DNA of 64,000 bases from Arthrobacter sp. SPG23 (GCF_000876655.1 NZ_JYCN01000003.1:1-64000), one strand, 5' to 3'. Positions 1-9,064 are shown, numbered from the stretch's first letter. A program made the numbers and translations. The notes: generated by a model from the letters alone, not told the origin.

Positions 1-40
1 CGCCCCGCTCCAGCAAGGAGACCGCATGACCGCGGCCTGA
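1..40 (+). CDS. possible 3' end of an upstream gene (partial)
   Basis: One forward frame runs from the window edge to a TGA at 38-40 and would encode a tail ending GDRMTAA. Another forward frame stops at 27-29, so the correct frame cannot be decided. Nothing is recognisable in so short a piece. Confidence 0.2.
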   Translation, partial: APLQQGDRMTAA

Positions 41-333
41 CCCGAACGTGCCCCCGGACGTGGTGAGAGTGGCGGCAGCACGCAGGAGCTAACTCGAGAG
101 CCCGCTATGAGCAGACGGGGTCAAACCGTCGACGCTCGATCCTAGACACCCGACATGCTCCAGCCGAACAGATCGTCATGCGGTAACCAACCCGCGAATG
201 TCAGCCTGACACTGCAGTCGCAAAGGACTCGCCACCACGGTCACCACAACCGGCCGGCACACGATGAGCGGCCCCCGGGAACCAAAACCCAGAAGCCGCT
301 CATCCCTGCTCTCTTGACAACCAGACCTACATA
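41..333. other. intergenic region, nothing recognised
   Basis: About 290 bases between the window edge and the end of the FUSC gene. The open frames here are shadows without codon-usage or homology support. I see no hairpin, tRNA or operator that I would defend. Confidence 0.5.
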
Positions 334-1389
334 TCAGCGGTCCCGGCGGCGGCGCCGGACCAGCACGATGACCAAAATTCCGGTCACCGCACCCACCACC
401 GTTTCCACCGCACGTTCCGTGATGAGCACGCGCGGGTCCGCCGGGGCGGCCAGCTGCGTCATCAACAGGATCACCGGGGTGAAGGACACCATCGCCAGGC
501 CGTAGTGCCGGGTCATGAACAGTTCGGTGGTGAACTGGAAGACGATGACCAGCACCGCGATCACGGCGGCTTCCGCACCCGGAAAGAACGTCAGCGGCGC
601 CCAGGGGGCCGGAAGAAGTACGACGGCGACGACCACTAGTCCCAGGAAGGTCCCCACCATGCGGTGGAGGCCGCGGTGCACGCTGCTGGGCAGGTCGGCC
701 CCGGCCAGCGGAACCGCTGCGGCGGCCATGGCCCAGTGGGGGTGGCCGCTGCCGCTGAGGACGCCGATGGTGCCGGCAGTTCCTACTGCCAGCACATACC
801 GCGTCGCGTGGATCACTGCCGCGTGCCGCCGCAGTCCGCTCAAGGGTGCCGCGGCCCGGACCGCTCCCGGCTGCCACCTTCGGCCGCGCACCCAGCCGCC
901 AAACCCGATGACGATGGAAAACGCCGCGGAGGCAGCCGCGATGAGGAGCGCCGCGAACCAGGGGACGGTTGTGGGGACGGAAGCGCAGGCGCCCAGTGCA
1001 AGGATTCCGAAGAACGGGCCGTTGGGCTTCAGGTTGACCCTGTCGGAGAACACCGAACCGACGCCGGCCAGGACGGCTTCGACACCCACCAGCCACCACG
1101 AATGCAAGTGGTTGACGGACAGGAAGATGCCGACCCCAACCCCGCTGAGCAGGACCAGCGCTGCCTGGGCCTGGTGCGTGAGGCGGAGCTGGTGGGGTTC
1201 GGACCGCCCGTACATTCCCGTCAGGGCGCCGAACACGCCGTAGATGATCAGGTCCGGTCGTCCCAGGAACAGGAGGGCCAGCGAGGGAACCGCCACGCTC
1301 ACGGCAACCCGCAGGGCAGACAGGTGATCGTTGTTGGCGGGGCCGAGGCTGTGCAGGGCGCGGAGATGCCGCAGCAGGGCGTGTGCCAT
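334..1389 (-). CDS. FUSC family integral membrane protein
   Basis: A 351-residue membrane protein. Hydrophobic segments cluster in the N-terminal half (for example VAVPSLALLFLG and LVLLSGVGVGIFL) and again in the C-terminal half, giving the two membrane blocks of the FUSC/aromatic-acid-exporter-like fold. It ends in an arginine-rich tail (VRRRRRDR). The frame is open 31 codons further upstream, but the ATG at 1389 (MAHALLRHLRALHSLG) has a GGAGG about 7 bases before it, so I chose it. Family members are proposed to export aromatic acids or other small molecules; the substrate cannot be read from this sequence. It follows the MHS transporter gene on the same strand after a gap of about 135 bases. 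Confidence 0.8.
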   Translation of the reverse strand: MAHALLRHLRALHSLGPANNDHLSALRVAVSVAVPSLALLFLGRPDLIIYGVFGALTGMYGRSEPHQLRLTHQAQAALVLLSGVGVGIFLSVNHLHSWWLVGVEAVLAGVGSVFSDRVNLKPNGPFFGILALGACASVPTTVPWFAALLIAAASAAFSIVIGFGGWVRGRRWQPGAVRAAAPLSGLRRHAAVIHATRYVLAVGTAGTIGVLSGSGHPHWAMAAAAVPLAGADLPSSVHRGLHRMVGTFLGLVVVAVVLLPAPWAPLTFFPGAEAAVIAVLVIVFQFTTELFMTRHYGLAMVSFTPVILLMTQLAAPADPRVLITERAVETVVGAVTGILVIVLVRRRRRDR

Positions 1390-1525
1390 GCGAACCTCCG
1401 ATCTTCCGTCCGTAATCTTCTGCCGCAAAAAGTCTGCCAGACGCGCCGGAGGCCTGCTTTGCACGCTGTCACAAAGGAACATGGTGCAAAGCAGGCCTCA
1501 TCGGGCGGGGTGCTGGACTACAAGG

Positions 1526-3118
1526 TCAGGCCTTCGCAGGAACCTTTTCGGTTTCCCGCAGCTCGTCCTCGAACGGCATGTCGTCCAGGTTGATCAGCGG
1601 GTTCTCGTCCTGGGTGGCCACGAGCTCATGGGCCTCCGCCTTGGTGTCCACGCTGGGCATGGAGCCCGGCAGGGGACGGTTGGCCGATTCCTTCAGGAAG
1701 TAGATGGCCACTGCGCCAATGGCCGAGGTAGCCATCAGGTAGTACGCCGGCATCATGTCGTTGCCGGTCGCCGTGATCAGCGCTGCCACGATGAACGGCG
1801 TGGTGCCGCCGAAAATCGCCACGGAGAAGTTGTAGGCGATGCCCATGGCGCTGTAGCGGCTGGACGTGGGGAACTGGGCCGGCAGGGCCGAGGCCAGGTT
1901 TGCCACGTAGAACGTCACGGGGAAGGCGATCAGTGCCAGGCCGGCCAGGGTGGACCAGATCTCGCCGACGCCGATCAGCAGGAAGGCGGGAGTTGCCAGC
2001 ACAATGGTGCTCACGGCGCCGATCCACAGGACCGGGCGGCGTCCGATGCGGTCCGAAAGCTTTCCGGTCAGCGGAATGCACAGGCTCATGACGACCAGCA
2101 CGGGGATGGTCAGCAGCGTGCCGTGGACGGGATCGTAGCCCTTGGACTCCGTAAGGTAAGTCGGCATGTAGGAGGTCAGTGCGTAACCGGCGGTGTTCGC
2201 CGCTGCCACCAGGATCATGGCCACAATGATGGGGCGCCAGTTGGCCTTCACCACGCCCACCGGGCCCTTGGCGGCAAGGTCGGAGGACTTGGCCGCGTCC
2301 TTGCTGAGTTCTTCCTGCGCGTCCAGGGTTGCCTGGAACTGCGGGGATTCCTCAATCTTGCTCCGGAAGTACACGGCGATGAGGCCCAGGGGACCTGCGA
2401 CGAGGAACGGAATGCGCCAGCCCCACTCTTCCATGGCGGCCTGGCCCATGGTCAGCTGGAGGGCTGATACCAGGGCGGCGCCGATGGCGAAGCCAAGGTA
2501 GCTTCCAAGGTCCAGGAAGCTGGCGAAGAACCCGCGGCGCTTGTCCGGGGCGTACTCGCTCACGAAGGTGGTGGCTCCGGCGTACTCGCCGCCGGTGGAG
2601 AACCCCTGCACGATCTTGAGCAGCACCAGCAAGGCGGCCGCCCACAGTCCGATCTGCGCGTAGCCGGGCAGGAGGCCGATGGCGAACGTGCTAGCAGCCA
2701 TCAGCATCAGGGTTGCTGCCAGGACCTTCTGGCGGCCCACCTTGTCACCGAACCAGCCGAAGATCACTCCGCCAAGCGGGCGGGCGATGAAGGTGGCGGC
2801 AAACGTGCCCAGCAGGAACAGCGTCTGCGTGGACGGATCGGATTCCGGCAGGAACACCGGACCCATGGTGGTGATCAGGTAGCCGAACACGCCGACGTCG
2901 TACCACTCCATGGTGTTACCCACGATGGTTCCGCCGAGTGCTTTCTTTAGCATCGGCTTGTTGACGACGTTGACGTCGGAGACTTTGAGTCTGCGGCGAG
3001 GCAACAGCCTCGGCTTCTTGGCGCCCTGGGGCGTAACGCCCTCAGGCAAAATATTGTCGGTTCCGCGGGCGTTGTCCACGCCTGCTGAAGAGTCGGTCAT
3101 GCTTCGGTCTTTGGGCAT
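1526..3118 (-). CDS. MFS transporter, metabolite:H+ symporter (MHS) family, ProP-like
   Basis: A 530-residue, 12-segment permease. The family signature is clear: GNTMEWYDVGVFGYL near residues 46-60, the loop GWFGDKVGRQKVL after segment 2, and GFSTGGEYAGATTFVSEYAPDKRRG in the middle of the N-terminal half. MHS members such as ProP and ShiA move osmolytes, organic acids or shikimate with protons across the cytoplasmic membrane; the substrate is not decided here. The N-terminal tail of about 40 residues and the acidic C-terminal tail (DDMPFEDELRETEK) are hydrophilic. Three ATGs are possible. The one at 3118 is preceded by GGGAGAAG at good spacing, while those at 3142 and 3100 lack a ribosome binding site. 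Confidence 0.88.
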   Translation of the reverse strand: MPKDRSMTDSSAGVDNARGTDNILPEGVTPQGAKKPRLLPRRRLKVSDVNVVNKPMLKKALGGTIVGNTMEWYDVGVFGYLITTMGPVFLPESDPSTQTLFLLGTFAATFIARPLGGVIFGWFGDKVGRQKVLAATLMLMAASTFAIGLLPGYAQIGLWAAALLVLLKIVQGFSTGGEYAGATTFVSEYAPDKRRGFFASFLDLGSYLGFAIGAALVSALQLTMGQAAMEEWGWRIPFLVAGPLGLIAVYFRSKIEESPQFQATLDAQEELSKDAAKSSDLAAKGPVGVVKANWRPIIVAMILVAAANTAGYALTSYMPTYLTESKGYDPVHGTLLTIPVLVVMSLCIPLTGKLSDRIGRRPVLWIGAVSTIVLATPAFLLIGVGEIWSTLAGLALIAFPVTFYVANLASALPAQFPTSSRYSAMGIAYNFSVAIFGGTTPFIVAALITATGNDMMPAYYLMATSAIGAVAIYFLKESANRPLPGSMPSVDTKAEAHELVATQDENPLINLDDMPFEDELRETEKVPAKA

Positions 3119-3605
3119 TTGGGCTTCTCCCATGGAGGTCATTTGCTTGCGACTTGTAGCTGCCCCGCTCCGGGCAGGCTTTCAATTTTACGCGACTTCC
3201 ATGGAGTTTCCGAGTTTGGTGGCGTATGATCCGGTGTTCCGGGCCTGATAGGGGACCGAAACGGAACTTATTTTGCGCCGTTTCACCGCGCCAGCACTGG
3301 AAACCCGGGCGAACTGCGCATCGTTACCAAATATTTTCCGATGAACCGGCCAAAAAAGCCCCAAACGCGCCGGATTCGGCGCTGAGCGCCCACCCGCCCG
3401 GCCCTCCGTGCATGCCCTGAATCCCTCCCGGGAGCGGGGGTTCCCAACCGGCCGGATCACTGCCTAAGGTTGACCCATGGGAGGCGTACTTCCGTGTTGA
3501 TCCCCGGCCGACCCCCGTCCGTCGTGACTTCTCCACCGCGATCTTGCAGCGTGTGCGTCCGCACCTCATCACCGCCACCCGATTCCGCACCACAAGGAGA
3601 GCACC
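3119..3605. promoter_or_regulatory. 487-base divergent intergenic region with one inverted repeat
   Basis: Separates the leftward MHS transporter from the rightward small-protein gene, so it should hold promoters for both. A TAAAAT hexamer on the minus strand (3185-3190) is a reasonable -10 for the transporter, without a good -35. GAAACGG (3258-3264) and CCGTTTC (3278-3284) form a perfect 7-bp inverted repeat around an AT-rich spacer and could be an operator. The open frames across this stretch look spurious. Confidence 0.4.
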
Positions 3606-3860
3606 GTGAACGATAAAGACAGCACCCAGAGCGCCGAACAGGCAACCGGCCAAAGCACCGAAGCGCAGGCAGCCGGCACGCCGGACGCGGACGCGCAGAA
3701 CGCCGGCAAGGGCATCAAGTCGCGGCTGACGGACGCCCAGCGCGAAATGCTGGCCAGCAAGTCCCGCGGCGGTGCCGGTTCGCAGAGCGTGTCGCACGGC
3801 CACAAGCCAACGCAGGCAAGCGGCAAGCAAGGCCCTGCCCAGAAAAAAGTCCGCTGGTAG
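3606..3860 (+). CDS. small hydrophilic protein of unknown function
   Basis: An 84-residue protein starting at a GTG with AAGGAGA six bases upstream. It is rich in Ala, Gln, Ser and Gly and has no membrane segment. The N-terminal half is acidic/polar and probably disordered. The second half (KSRLTDAQREMLASKSRGG, then the basic tail SGKQGPAQKKVRW) is the most conserved-looking part. I recall similar small proteins from Arthrobacter-type genomes but cannot name a function. A second small gene follows in the same direction 74 bases later. Confidence 0.65.
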   Translation: MNDKDSTQSAEQATGQSTEAQAAGTPDADAQNAGKGIKSRLTDAQREMLASKSRGGAGSQSVSHGHKPTQASGKQGPAQKKVRW

Positions 3861-3934
3861 CGCCTGCAGACAAGCAGTAACTGCAGTCCTACTATTGGTG
3901 GACACTTCATTTCAATGCGGAAAGGAAGAGCACA

Positions 3935-4189
3935 ATGGCTGAGAACAATCCTGAGGGGCAGCTGGAGCCGGAGCTCGCCGGCCACCTGGCGGAATCCATG
4001 GACGAGGTACCCGCACCGGAGACCGAGCCGGTCGAAACCCCAGCCTCGGCAAACGGCCCCAAATGGCCGGACGGCAGCGGGAAACACAAGCACCCCAAGG
4101 ATCGCGGCACCTTGCACGGCCGCGAGCACGAGACTGCGGTGGGCGCCATCCACCGGACCAGCCGGCCGCAGATTCCGCACCACGATTAG
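3935..4189 (+). CDS. small acidic protein of unknown function
   Basis: An 84-residue hydrophilic protein. The first 45 residues are strongly acidic and proline-rich (PEGQLEPELAGHLAESMDEV). The second half is His/Lys/Arg-rich, with HKHPKDRGTLHGREHETAV. There is no membrane segment or signal peptide. The ATG has GGAAAGGAAG just upstream; a longer in-frame reading from 3915 has no ribosome binding site. A TACTAT hexamer at about 3891-3896 could be its own -10. Two stem-loops follow the stop codon. Function unknown. Confidence 0.65.
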   Translation: MAENNPEGQLEPELAGHLAESMDEVPAPETEPVETPASANGPKWPDGSGKHKHPKDRGTLHGREHETAVGAIHRTSRPQIPHHD

Positions 4190-4196
4190 TTGCCCG

Positions 4197-4273
4197 CCGT
4201 AGCACCGGCTTCCCGTGCTACGGACCCGCCAATGCCCCCGGTGCCGCCTGCAACAGGCGGGCACCGGGGCATT
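4197..4273. terminator. two consecutive stem-loops between convergent genes
   Basis: The first pairs CCGTAGCAC (4197-4205) with GTGCTACGG (4215-4223), a perfect 9-bp stem. The second spans 4231-4273: AATGCCCC and GGTGCC segments pair with their complements around a CAA loop, with one bulge on each side. Between convergent genes, they probably act as terminators for the small acidic protein and for ligD. There is no long U-tract. Confidence 0.7.
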
Positions 4274-4297
4274 TCCGTGCCCTCCCGCGGTGACGGA

Positions 4298-6919
4298 TCA
4301 GCCGGACTCCGCCACGACGTCGTCGGCGTTCTTGTCCAGGCGCCAGCCGCGCCACACCGGGTGCCGGAGCTTCCCGCCGCCGGTCCATTCCCCGTAAGTC
4401 ACTTCACCCACCATCCGGGGCGTGACCCAGTGCGCGTCGGAGGCGTCCGCGGCCGGAACTTCGGCGAAAGGGGAGGTCTTCCTGGCGAGTGTGTCCACCT
4501 GCAGCCGCAGCTCCTTCAGCTCCCGGTCGCTGAATCCGCTGCCCACGCGTCCCACATAGCGCAGTGTGGCGCCGTCGGGTATGCCCACCAGCAGGGACCC
4601 CACCGATCCCTGCCGGGACCCCTTGCCGGGGCGCCAGCCGCCCACCACCACTTCCTGGGTGCGCTCGAACTTGAGCTTCAGCCAGGATCTGGTGCGCTCG
4701 CCGCTGACATAGCGGCCGTCAAGGCGCTTGGCCATGATCCCCTCAAGCCCCAGTTCCCGTGCGCTTTCCAGAATGTGCTCCACCTCGTGGTCCAGGACTT
4801 CGGACAGGTGCACGGGGCAGCCGTCCGGCCAAACCAGCCGCTCCAAACGCTCCCGGCGCTTGCGGAGCGGCAGCCTGCGGAGGTCCTCGCCGGCGTCGGA
4901 CAGCAGGTCGAACACCATCAGCCGGACCGGCGTCGCAGCCCGCGCTTTGGCGACGTCGGCCGCTTTGGTCAGCTTCATCCGTGTCTGAAGCAGTCCGAAA
5001 TCAGGCCTCCCGGAAGGGCCGACGGCGATGATCTCGCCGTCGGCGGTGAAGCTCTGCTCCGGCCAGCAGGCGCGGTCGGTCAGTTCGGGGTAGCTTGCGG
5101 ACATGTCATTGCCGTTGCGGCTGATGAGGCGGATCCGGTCGGCGTCTCCAATGATCAGGGCACGGATGCCGTCCCATTTCAGTTCGAAGTGCCAGTCCAT
5201 GCCGCGAAGATCCGCCGGGGTCCCGGCGCTGGCGAGCATTGGCGTGAAGTCAGGCAAGGCAGAAGGCGCCGGCGGCGGCGCCTCAGCAGAGCTGGCGGCT
5301 GAGCCGCCGTGGGAGGTGCGGGCGGAAGCGGGCGGCGGCCCCTCCTTTTCCTTTGGCTCTGCCGGGGCGCCGGTTGCTGAAGAGGCACCTGCGGCTGCCG
5401 GAGCCCCGTGCCCCCTGCGGTCCATCAGATGGATCAGCCACTGGGCCTGCTCTGGCGACTTTGACGCGTCGCTGTCCCGGCCGGTCCTGATCAGCGCGAA
5501 CTTCCGGGTACCGCCGAGCCCGCCGCCGTCAGCCCCCGTGAGGGTGGCGATGACTTCCTTGCCCGCGATCCATTTGTCGCATTCGTAGTAGCCGTGGTCC
5601 CAGACGGTGACGGTTCCGGCGCCGTACTGGCCTTTTGGGATGGTGCCTTCGAAATCGAGGTAGTCCATGGGGTGGTCCTCGGTCTGGACCGCCAGGTGGT
5701 TCTGCCCGCCGGAAGTGGGTACGCCCTTCGGCAGCGCCCAGGAGACCAGGACGCCGTCCCGCTCCAGCCGGAAATCGTAATGCAGCCGGCTGGCGTGGTG
5801 CTCCTGGATGACGAACCGCTCCCTGATAGTGCCCGCGCCGGGGTCGGCCCGGTGCCGGTCGGCGCTGAACGGCTCCGGGGTCCCTTCCGGATCCCGCATG
5901 GAGCGGTACTTTTCCAGCCTCGGGTCGGTGCTGCCGCCGTCGGCCGTTGCGCTGCCGCGGTGCCCGGACCCGCTATCGGGACTGGCACCGCCGGGACTGC
6001 CGCCGTCGGGATGGCCTTCAACGTGGCCGCCGCCACGGGAAACCACCGCGAACGGATCCTTTCCGTCCTTGACCCGCCGCATGACCTCCCGGTAGTCCAG
6101 CTGCTTCAGCCTGGGGGAGGCCAGTTCACTCCAGGTCCTTGGCGCGGCCACCGTCGGACGGAGCCGGCCGCGGAGGGAGTACGGGACGATGGTGGTCTTG
6201 GCCGCGTTGTTCTGGCTCCAGTCCACCAGAACCTTGCCGGTGCGGAGCGTCTTCTTCATGTCGCTGACGGCAAGGTCCGGGTGGTCGGCTTCCAGGGCGC
6301 GGGCAAGTTCGTGGGCGAAATCGGAGATCTGGTCTGAGCTCTGCGTGCCATCGAGGCCGGCATAGAGGTGGATGCCCTTGCTGCCGCTGGTCACCGGAAC
6401 GGGATCCAGGCCAACGTCCTTCAGGATGGCGCGGGCAAGCCGGGCCACTTCGACGCACTCCGCCAGGCCGGCTCCCTCGCCGGGATCCAGGTCCAGCACC
6501 AGGCGGTCGGGGTTCATGGGATTCCCGTGCGGGTCCACGCGCCACTGGGGGACGTGGATTTCAAGCGAACCCATCTGGGCCAGCCAGGTCAGCGTGGCGG
6601 CGTCATTGACCAGGGGGTACTGGTTGCTGCGCTCCTTGTGGCGGATGGAGGCACGTGGAATCCAGCCCGGGGTGGATTCCTCCAGATTCTTCTGGAAGAA
6701 CATCTGGCCCGGCGCCTCCGCGGTTCCCACGCCGTTGACCCAGCGCTTGCGCGTGGCCGGCCGGTTCGCGGCGGCGGGGATCAGCACCGGGGCGACCGCG
6801 GCGTAGTACGCCAGGACATCCGCCTTGGTGGTTCCCGTCTCCGGGTACATCACCTTGTCCAGGTTGGTGACCACCAGTTCGCGGCCCTGGACCCGGACAC
6901 GTTCCCTACTGCCTGCCAA
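4298..6919 (-). CDS. ligD: multifunctional ATP-dependent DNA ligase LigD (polymerase-phosphoesterase-ligase)
   Basis: An 873-residue enzyme for non-homologous end joining of double-strand breaks. Domain order is polymerase/primase (about 1-290), 3'-phosphoesterase (about 365-500) and ligase (about 555-873), as in mycobacterial LigD. The polymerase metal ligands are visible in LDLDPGEG (D143, D145) and LVDWSQNN (D233). The phosphoesterase motif is EHHASRLHYDFRLE (H374, H380, D382). The ligase nucleotidyl-lysine is K581 in ELKWDGIRA. Low-complexity Gly/Ser/Ala linkers (297-335 and 504-552) join the domains and make it longer than the 759-residue M. tuberculosis protein. Translation starts at a TTG with a strong GGAGGTGA six bases upstream. 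It is divergent from ku with only 40 bases between. Confidence 0.96.
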   Translation of the reverse strand: MAGSRERVRVQGRELVVTNLDKVMYPETGTTKADVLAYYAAVAPVLIPAAANRPATRKRWVNGVGTAEAPGQMFFQKNLEESTPGWIPRASIRHKERSNQYPLVNDAATLTWLAQMGSLEIHVPQWRVDPHGNPMNPDRLVLDLDPGEGAGLAECVEVARLARAILKDVGLDPVPVTSGSKGIHLYAGLDGTQSSDQISDFAHELARALEADHPDLAVSDMKKTLRTGKVLVDWSQNNAAKTTIVPYSLRGRLRPTVAAPRTWSELASPRLKQLDYREVMRRVKDGKDPFAVVSRGGGHVEGHPDGGSPGGASPDSGSGHRGSATADGGSTDPRLEKYRSMRDPEGTPEPFSADRHRADPGAGTIRERFVIQEHHASRLHYDFRLERDGVLVSWALPKGVPTSGGQNHLAVQTEDHPMDYLDFEGTIPKGQYGAGTVTVWDHGYYECDKWIAGKEVIATLTGADGGGLGGTRKFALIRTGRDSDASKSPEQAQWLIHLMDRRGHGAPAAAGASSATGAPAEPKEKEGPPPASARTSHGGSAASSAEAPPPAPSALPDFTPMLASAGTPADLRGMDWHFELKWDGIRALIIGDADRIRLISRNGNDMSASYPELTDRACWPEQSFTADGEIIAVGPSGRPDFGLLQTRMKLTKAADVAKARAATPVRLMVFDLLSDAGEDLRRLPLRKRRERLERLVWPDGCPVHLSEVLDHEVEHILESARELGLEGIMAKRLDGRYVSGERTRSWLKLKFERTQEVVVGGWRPGKGSRQGSVGSLLVGIPDGATLRYVGRVGSGFSDRELKELRLQVDTLARKTSPFAEVPAADASDAHWVTPRMVGEVTYGEWTGGGKLRHPVWRGWRLDKNADDVVAESG

Positions 6920-6959
6920 AGGTCTTCACCTCCGGGCAAGTCTGGGGTTCACTTGATCC

Positions 6960-7982
6960 ATGAGAGCCATCTGGAAAGGCGCTATCGCATTTGGGCTGGT
7001 CAACGTGCCGGTCAAGGTCTACAGCGCCACCGAGGACCACGACATCGGACTCCACCAGGTCCACAACGCAGACGGCGGGCGGATCCGCTACCAGCGCCGC
7101 TGTGAGGTATGCGGCGAGATCGTGGACTACGCGGACATCGACAAGGCCTACGAGGAGGACGGCCGCACGGTGATCCTCACCCGCGACGAACTCAAGTCCA
7201 TCCCCGCGGAGAGCAGCCACGAGATTGAAGTGGTGCAGTTTGTCCCGTCCGAGCAGCTCGACCCCATCATGTTCGAGAAGAGCTACTACCTCGAACCCGA
7301 CTCCAAGTCGCCCAAGGCCTATGTGCTGCTCCGCCGTGCACTGGAGGACACTGACCGGGTGGCCGTGGTGCAGTTCGCCCTCCGCGAGAAGACCCGGCTG
7401 GGCGCCCTGCGGATCCGGGATGATGTCCTGGTGCTGCAGTCCCTGCTGTGGGCGGACGAAGTGCGGGAAGCGGCGTTCCCCGCCCTGGAAACGTCCGTCC
7501 GCATCTCCGCCCAAGAACGCGAGATGTCCGCGGCCCTGGTGGACTCCATGGCCGGGGACTTTGAACCGGGCCAGTTCACGGACGACTACCAGGTGCAGCT
7601 CCGCAAACTCATCGACGCCAAGATCGAGCAGGGCGAGTCCCTGGACACGGAACAGACGTTCGGTGCCGAGGCCGTCGAAGCGGGCAGCGGGGAAGTGATC
7701 GACCTGATGGAAGCCCTCAAGCGCAGCCTGGAAAAGAAGCGGGGAAGCGGCAGCGGCGACGCGGCCACGGCCGACGACACCGCGGAAGCTCCGGCGAAGG
7801 CGACCCGCGCCAAGGCTCCCGCCAAGGCTCCCGCCAAGGCTGCTGAAAAGGCCTCCGCCGGAACGGCACGCAAGGCCTCCGCCGGAACGGCACGCAAGGC
7901 GGCCGCCGGAACGGCAGGCAAGGCCGATGCAGCCAAACCCGAAGCCAAAGAACCGGCGAAGAGCCGGCGTAAGGGGGCCTGA
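6960..7982 (+). CDS. ku: NHEJ DNA end-binding protein Ku
   Basis: A 340-residue Ku homodimer subunit that binds broken DNA ends and recruits LigD. The core starts MRAIWKGAIAFGLVNVPVKVY, the canonical bacterial Ku N terminus. It continues through the bridge region ending near residue 255 (EVIDLMEALKRSLEKKRG). The last 85 residues form an Ala/Lys-rich, low-complexity tail with AKAPAKAP and two exact copies of ASAGTARK followed by a variant. Basic tails of this kind in other bacterial Ku proteins contribute DNA binding and ligase contact. The ATG has no good Shine-Dalgarno. The short shared spacer with ligD suggests overlapping divergent promoters. Confidence 0.96.
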   Translation: MRAIWKGAIAFGLVNVPVKVYSATEDHDIGLHQVHNADGGRIRYQRRCEVCGEIVDYADIDKAYEEDGRTVILTRDELKSIPAESSHEIEVVQFVPSEQLDPIMFEKSYYLEPDSKSPKAYVLLRRALEDTDRVAVVQFALREKTRLGALRIRDDVLVLQSLLWADEVREAAFPALETSVRISAQEREMSAALVDSMAGDFEPGQFTDDYQVQLRKLIDAKIEQGESLDTEQTFGAEAVEAGSGEVIDLMEALKRSLEKKRGSGSGDAATADDTAEAPAKATRAKAPAKAPAKAAEKASAGTARKASAGTARKAAAGTAGKADAAKPEAKEPAKSRRKGA

Positions 7983-8006
7983 CCCGCGGTTACCCATTGC
8001 TGCCGG

Positions 8007-8273
8007 TCAGGAGTTTCTGAGCGCTGAGATGAGCTCGCTTTTCTTCTTGGAGGAGTAGCCGGTGAGCCCGATTTCCTTGGCGCGCTCCTTCAGCTGGGCC
8101 ACCGTCCAGTCTTCGTAGTCGCCGGCCTTGCCGCCCTTGCGGCCCACTGCGGAGCGCCCTTTATTGGCGGCGGCGTTGGAAATCCGGGCTGCCTTCTGCT
8201 TGGAGGCGCCGTCTTCACGGAGTTCTTCGTACAGCTCCGGGTCCTTGAGGCTGGGGTTCTTTTTCTCAGGCAT
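8007..8273 (-). CDS. small SAP/Rho_N-like DNA-binding protein (DUF7218-like)
   Basis: An 88-residue basic protein. The N-terminal part (KNPSLKDPELYEELREDG, then SKQKAARISNAAANKG) resembles DUF7218. The C-terminal 35 residues (DWTVAQLKERAKEIGLTGY, then SKKKSELISALRNS) look like a SAP or Rho N-terminal helix-extended-loop-helix, a small nucleic-acid-binding module. The frame stays open upstream, but the true start is the ATG at 8271-8273, because its first bases overlap the end of the SRPBCC gene and the upstream frame shadows that gene. The two genes are therefore translationally coupled. It converges on ku with a 24-base gap. A role in DNA repair or nucleoid protection is inference from context. 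Confidence 0.75.
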   Translation of the reverse strand: MPEKKNPSLKDPELYEELREDGASKQKAARISNAAANKGRSAVGRKGGKAGDYEDWTVAQLKERAKEIGLTGYSSKKKSELISALRNS

Positions 8274-8907
8274 GGCCGGCCGGATCCGATGGTTCAGCGT
8301 CGTCAATGAAAGGGTCCACCCCTGCCGGGCGCTGCGGCGAAGGGGTCGGTGTGTGCGGCGGCTGCGCGTGGGCTGCGAGTGGGGCGGCCTCGTGCGCGTG
8401 GTGCGCAGGTGCGTTCGCCGCGAAGCCGGCCTCTTCCTCGGTTTCCTCGACTTCTCCGTTGTCCACGGCAGAGCGCCAGGCGCCCGTTTCAATACCGCGT
8501 GCCTCGATGAACTGCTTGAACCGCTTCAGATCGGCGCTGACCTGGTGGCTGTCGGCGCCCACTGCGGAGCCGGCTTTCTCCACCAGCCCCTCGGGCTCCC
8601 ATTCCAGCGCTACGGTGACCCGGGTGTGGTCCGGCCCGAGGGGTTCGAAGGAGACCTCCCCGGCGTTGCGCGGCTTGTCCGTGCTGACCCAGGCGATGCG
8701 CCGGTCCGGCAGCTGCTCAGTGATCTGGGCGCTGTATTCGCGCCTGACTCCACCGATGTCCGTCCGGAAATGCAGGGACGTCTCGTCGATCTGCTCAACG
8801 GACTCCACGCCCCGCATGAACTCCGGAAAGGACTCGAACTGCGTCCATTGGTTGTAGGCGGTGGACACGGGAACATCCACCTCGATGGTTTCCTGCAGAG
8901 TAGCCAC
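8266..8907 (-). CDS. SRPBCC family protein (polyketide cyclase/START-like)
   Basis: A 213-residue protein. Residues 1-145 form a START/Bet v1-like SRPBCC domain: TIEVDVPVSTAYNQWTQFES, then FPEFMRGVESVEQ, and later ITEQLPDRRIAWVSTD. Such proteins bind hydrophobic ligands, and many actinobacterial copies are stress-induced with no known ligand. The C-terminal 65 residues are Ala/His/Pro-rich and probably disordered. The start is a GTG with GAGG eight bases upstream. It overlaps and probably couples translation of the SAP-like gene. A palindrome, ACTAAG-N4-CTTAGT, lies 106-121 bases upstream and recurs near dps. Confidence 0.8.
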   Translation of the reverse strand: MATLQETIEVDVPVSTAYNQWTQFESFPEFMRGVESVEQIDETSLHFRTDIGGVRREYSAQITEQLPDRRIAWVSTDKPRNAGEVSFEPLGPDHTRVTVALEWEPEGLVEKAGSAVGADSHQVSADLKRFKQFIEARGIETGAWRSAVDNGEVEETEEEAGFAANAPAHHAHEAAPLAAHAQPPHTPTPSPQRPAGVDPFIDDAEPSDPAGHA

Positions 8908-9012
8908 TTTTCATCCTCTTTCAGCCCGGACGTGCCCCCGATTGCGGGAGTGTTGAGCGGCGTGTCGCCACAATGCCACGCTAATCGGGCCGCCAGGCAA
9001 ACACAAGGATTT

Positions 9013-9028
9013 ACTAAGGCTGCTTAGT
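9013..9028. promoter_or_regulatory. palindrome ACTAAG-GCTG-CTTAGT upstream of the SRPBCC gene
   Basis: A perfect 6-bp inverted repeat with a 4-base spacer. Read on the minus strand it is followed immediately by TAAAT, so it would overlap or abut the -10 region of the SRPBCC gene. The same CTAAG-N4-CTTAG core occurs upstream of dps (42849-42862). Operator or promoter function is inferred. Confidence 0.5.
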
Positions 9029-9064
9029 TCAGCCGGCAGGGAGTCAAAAACCGGGAGTTAAAAG

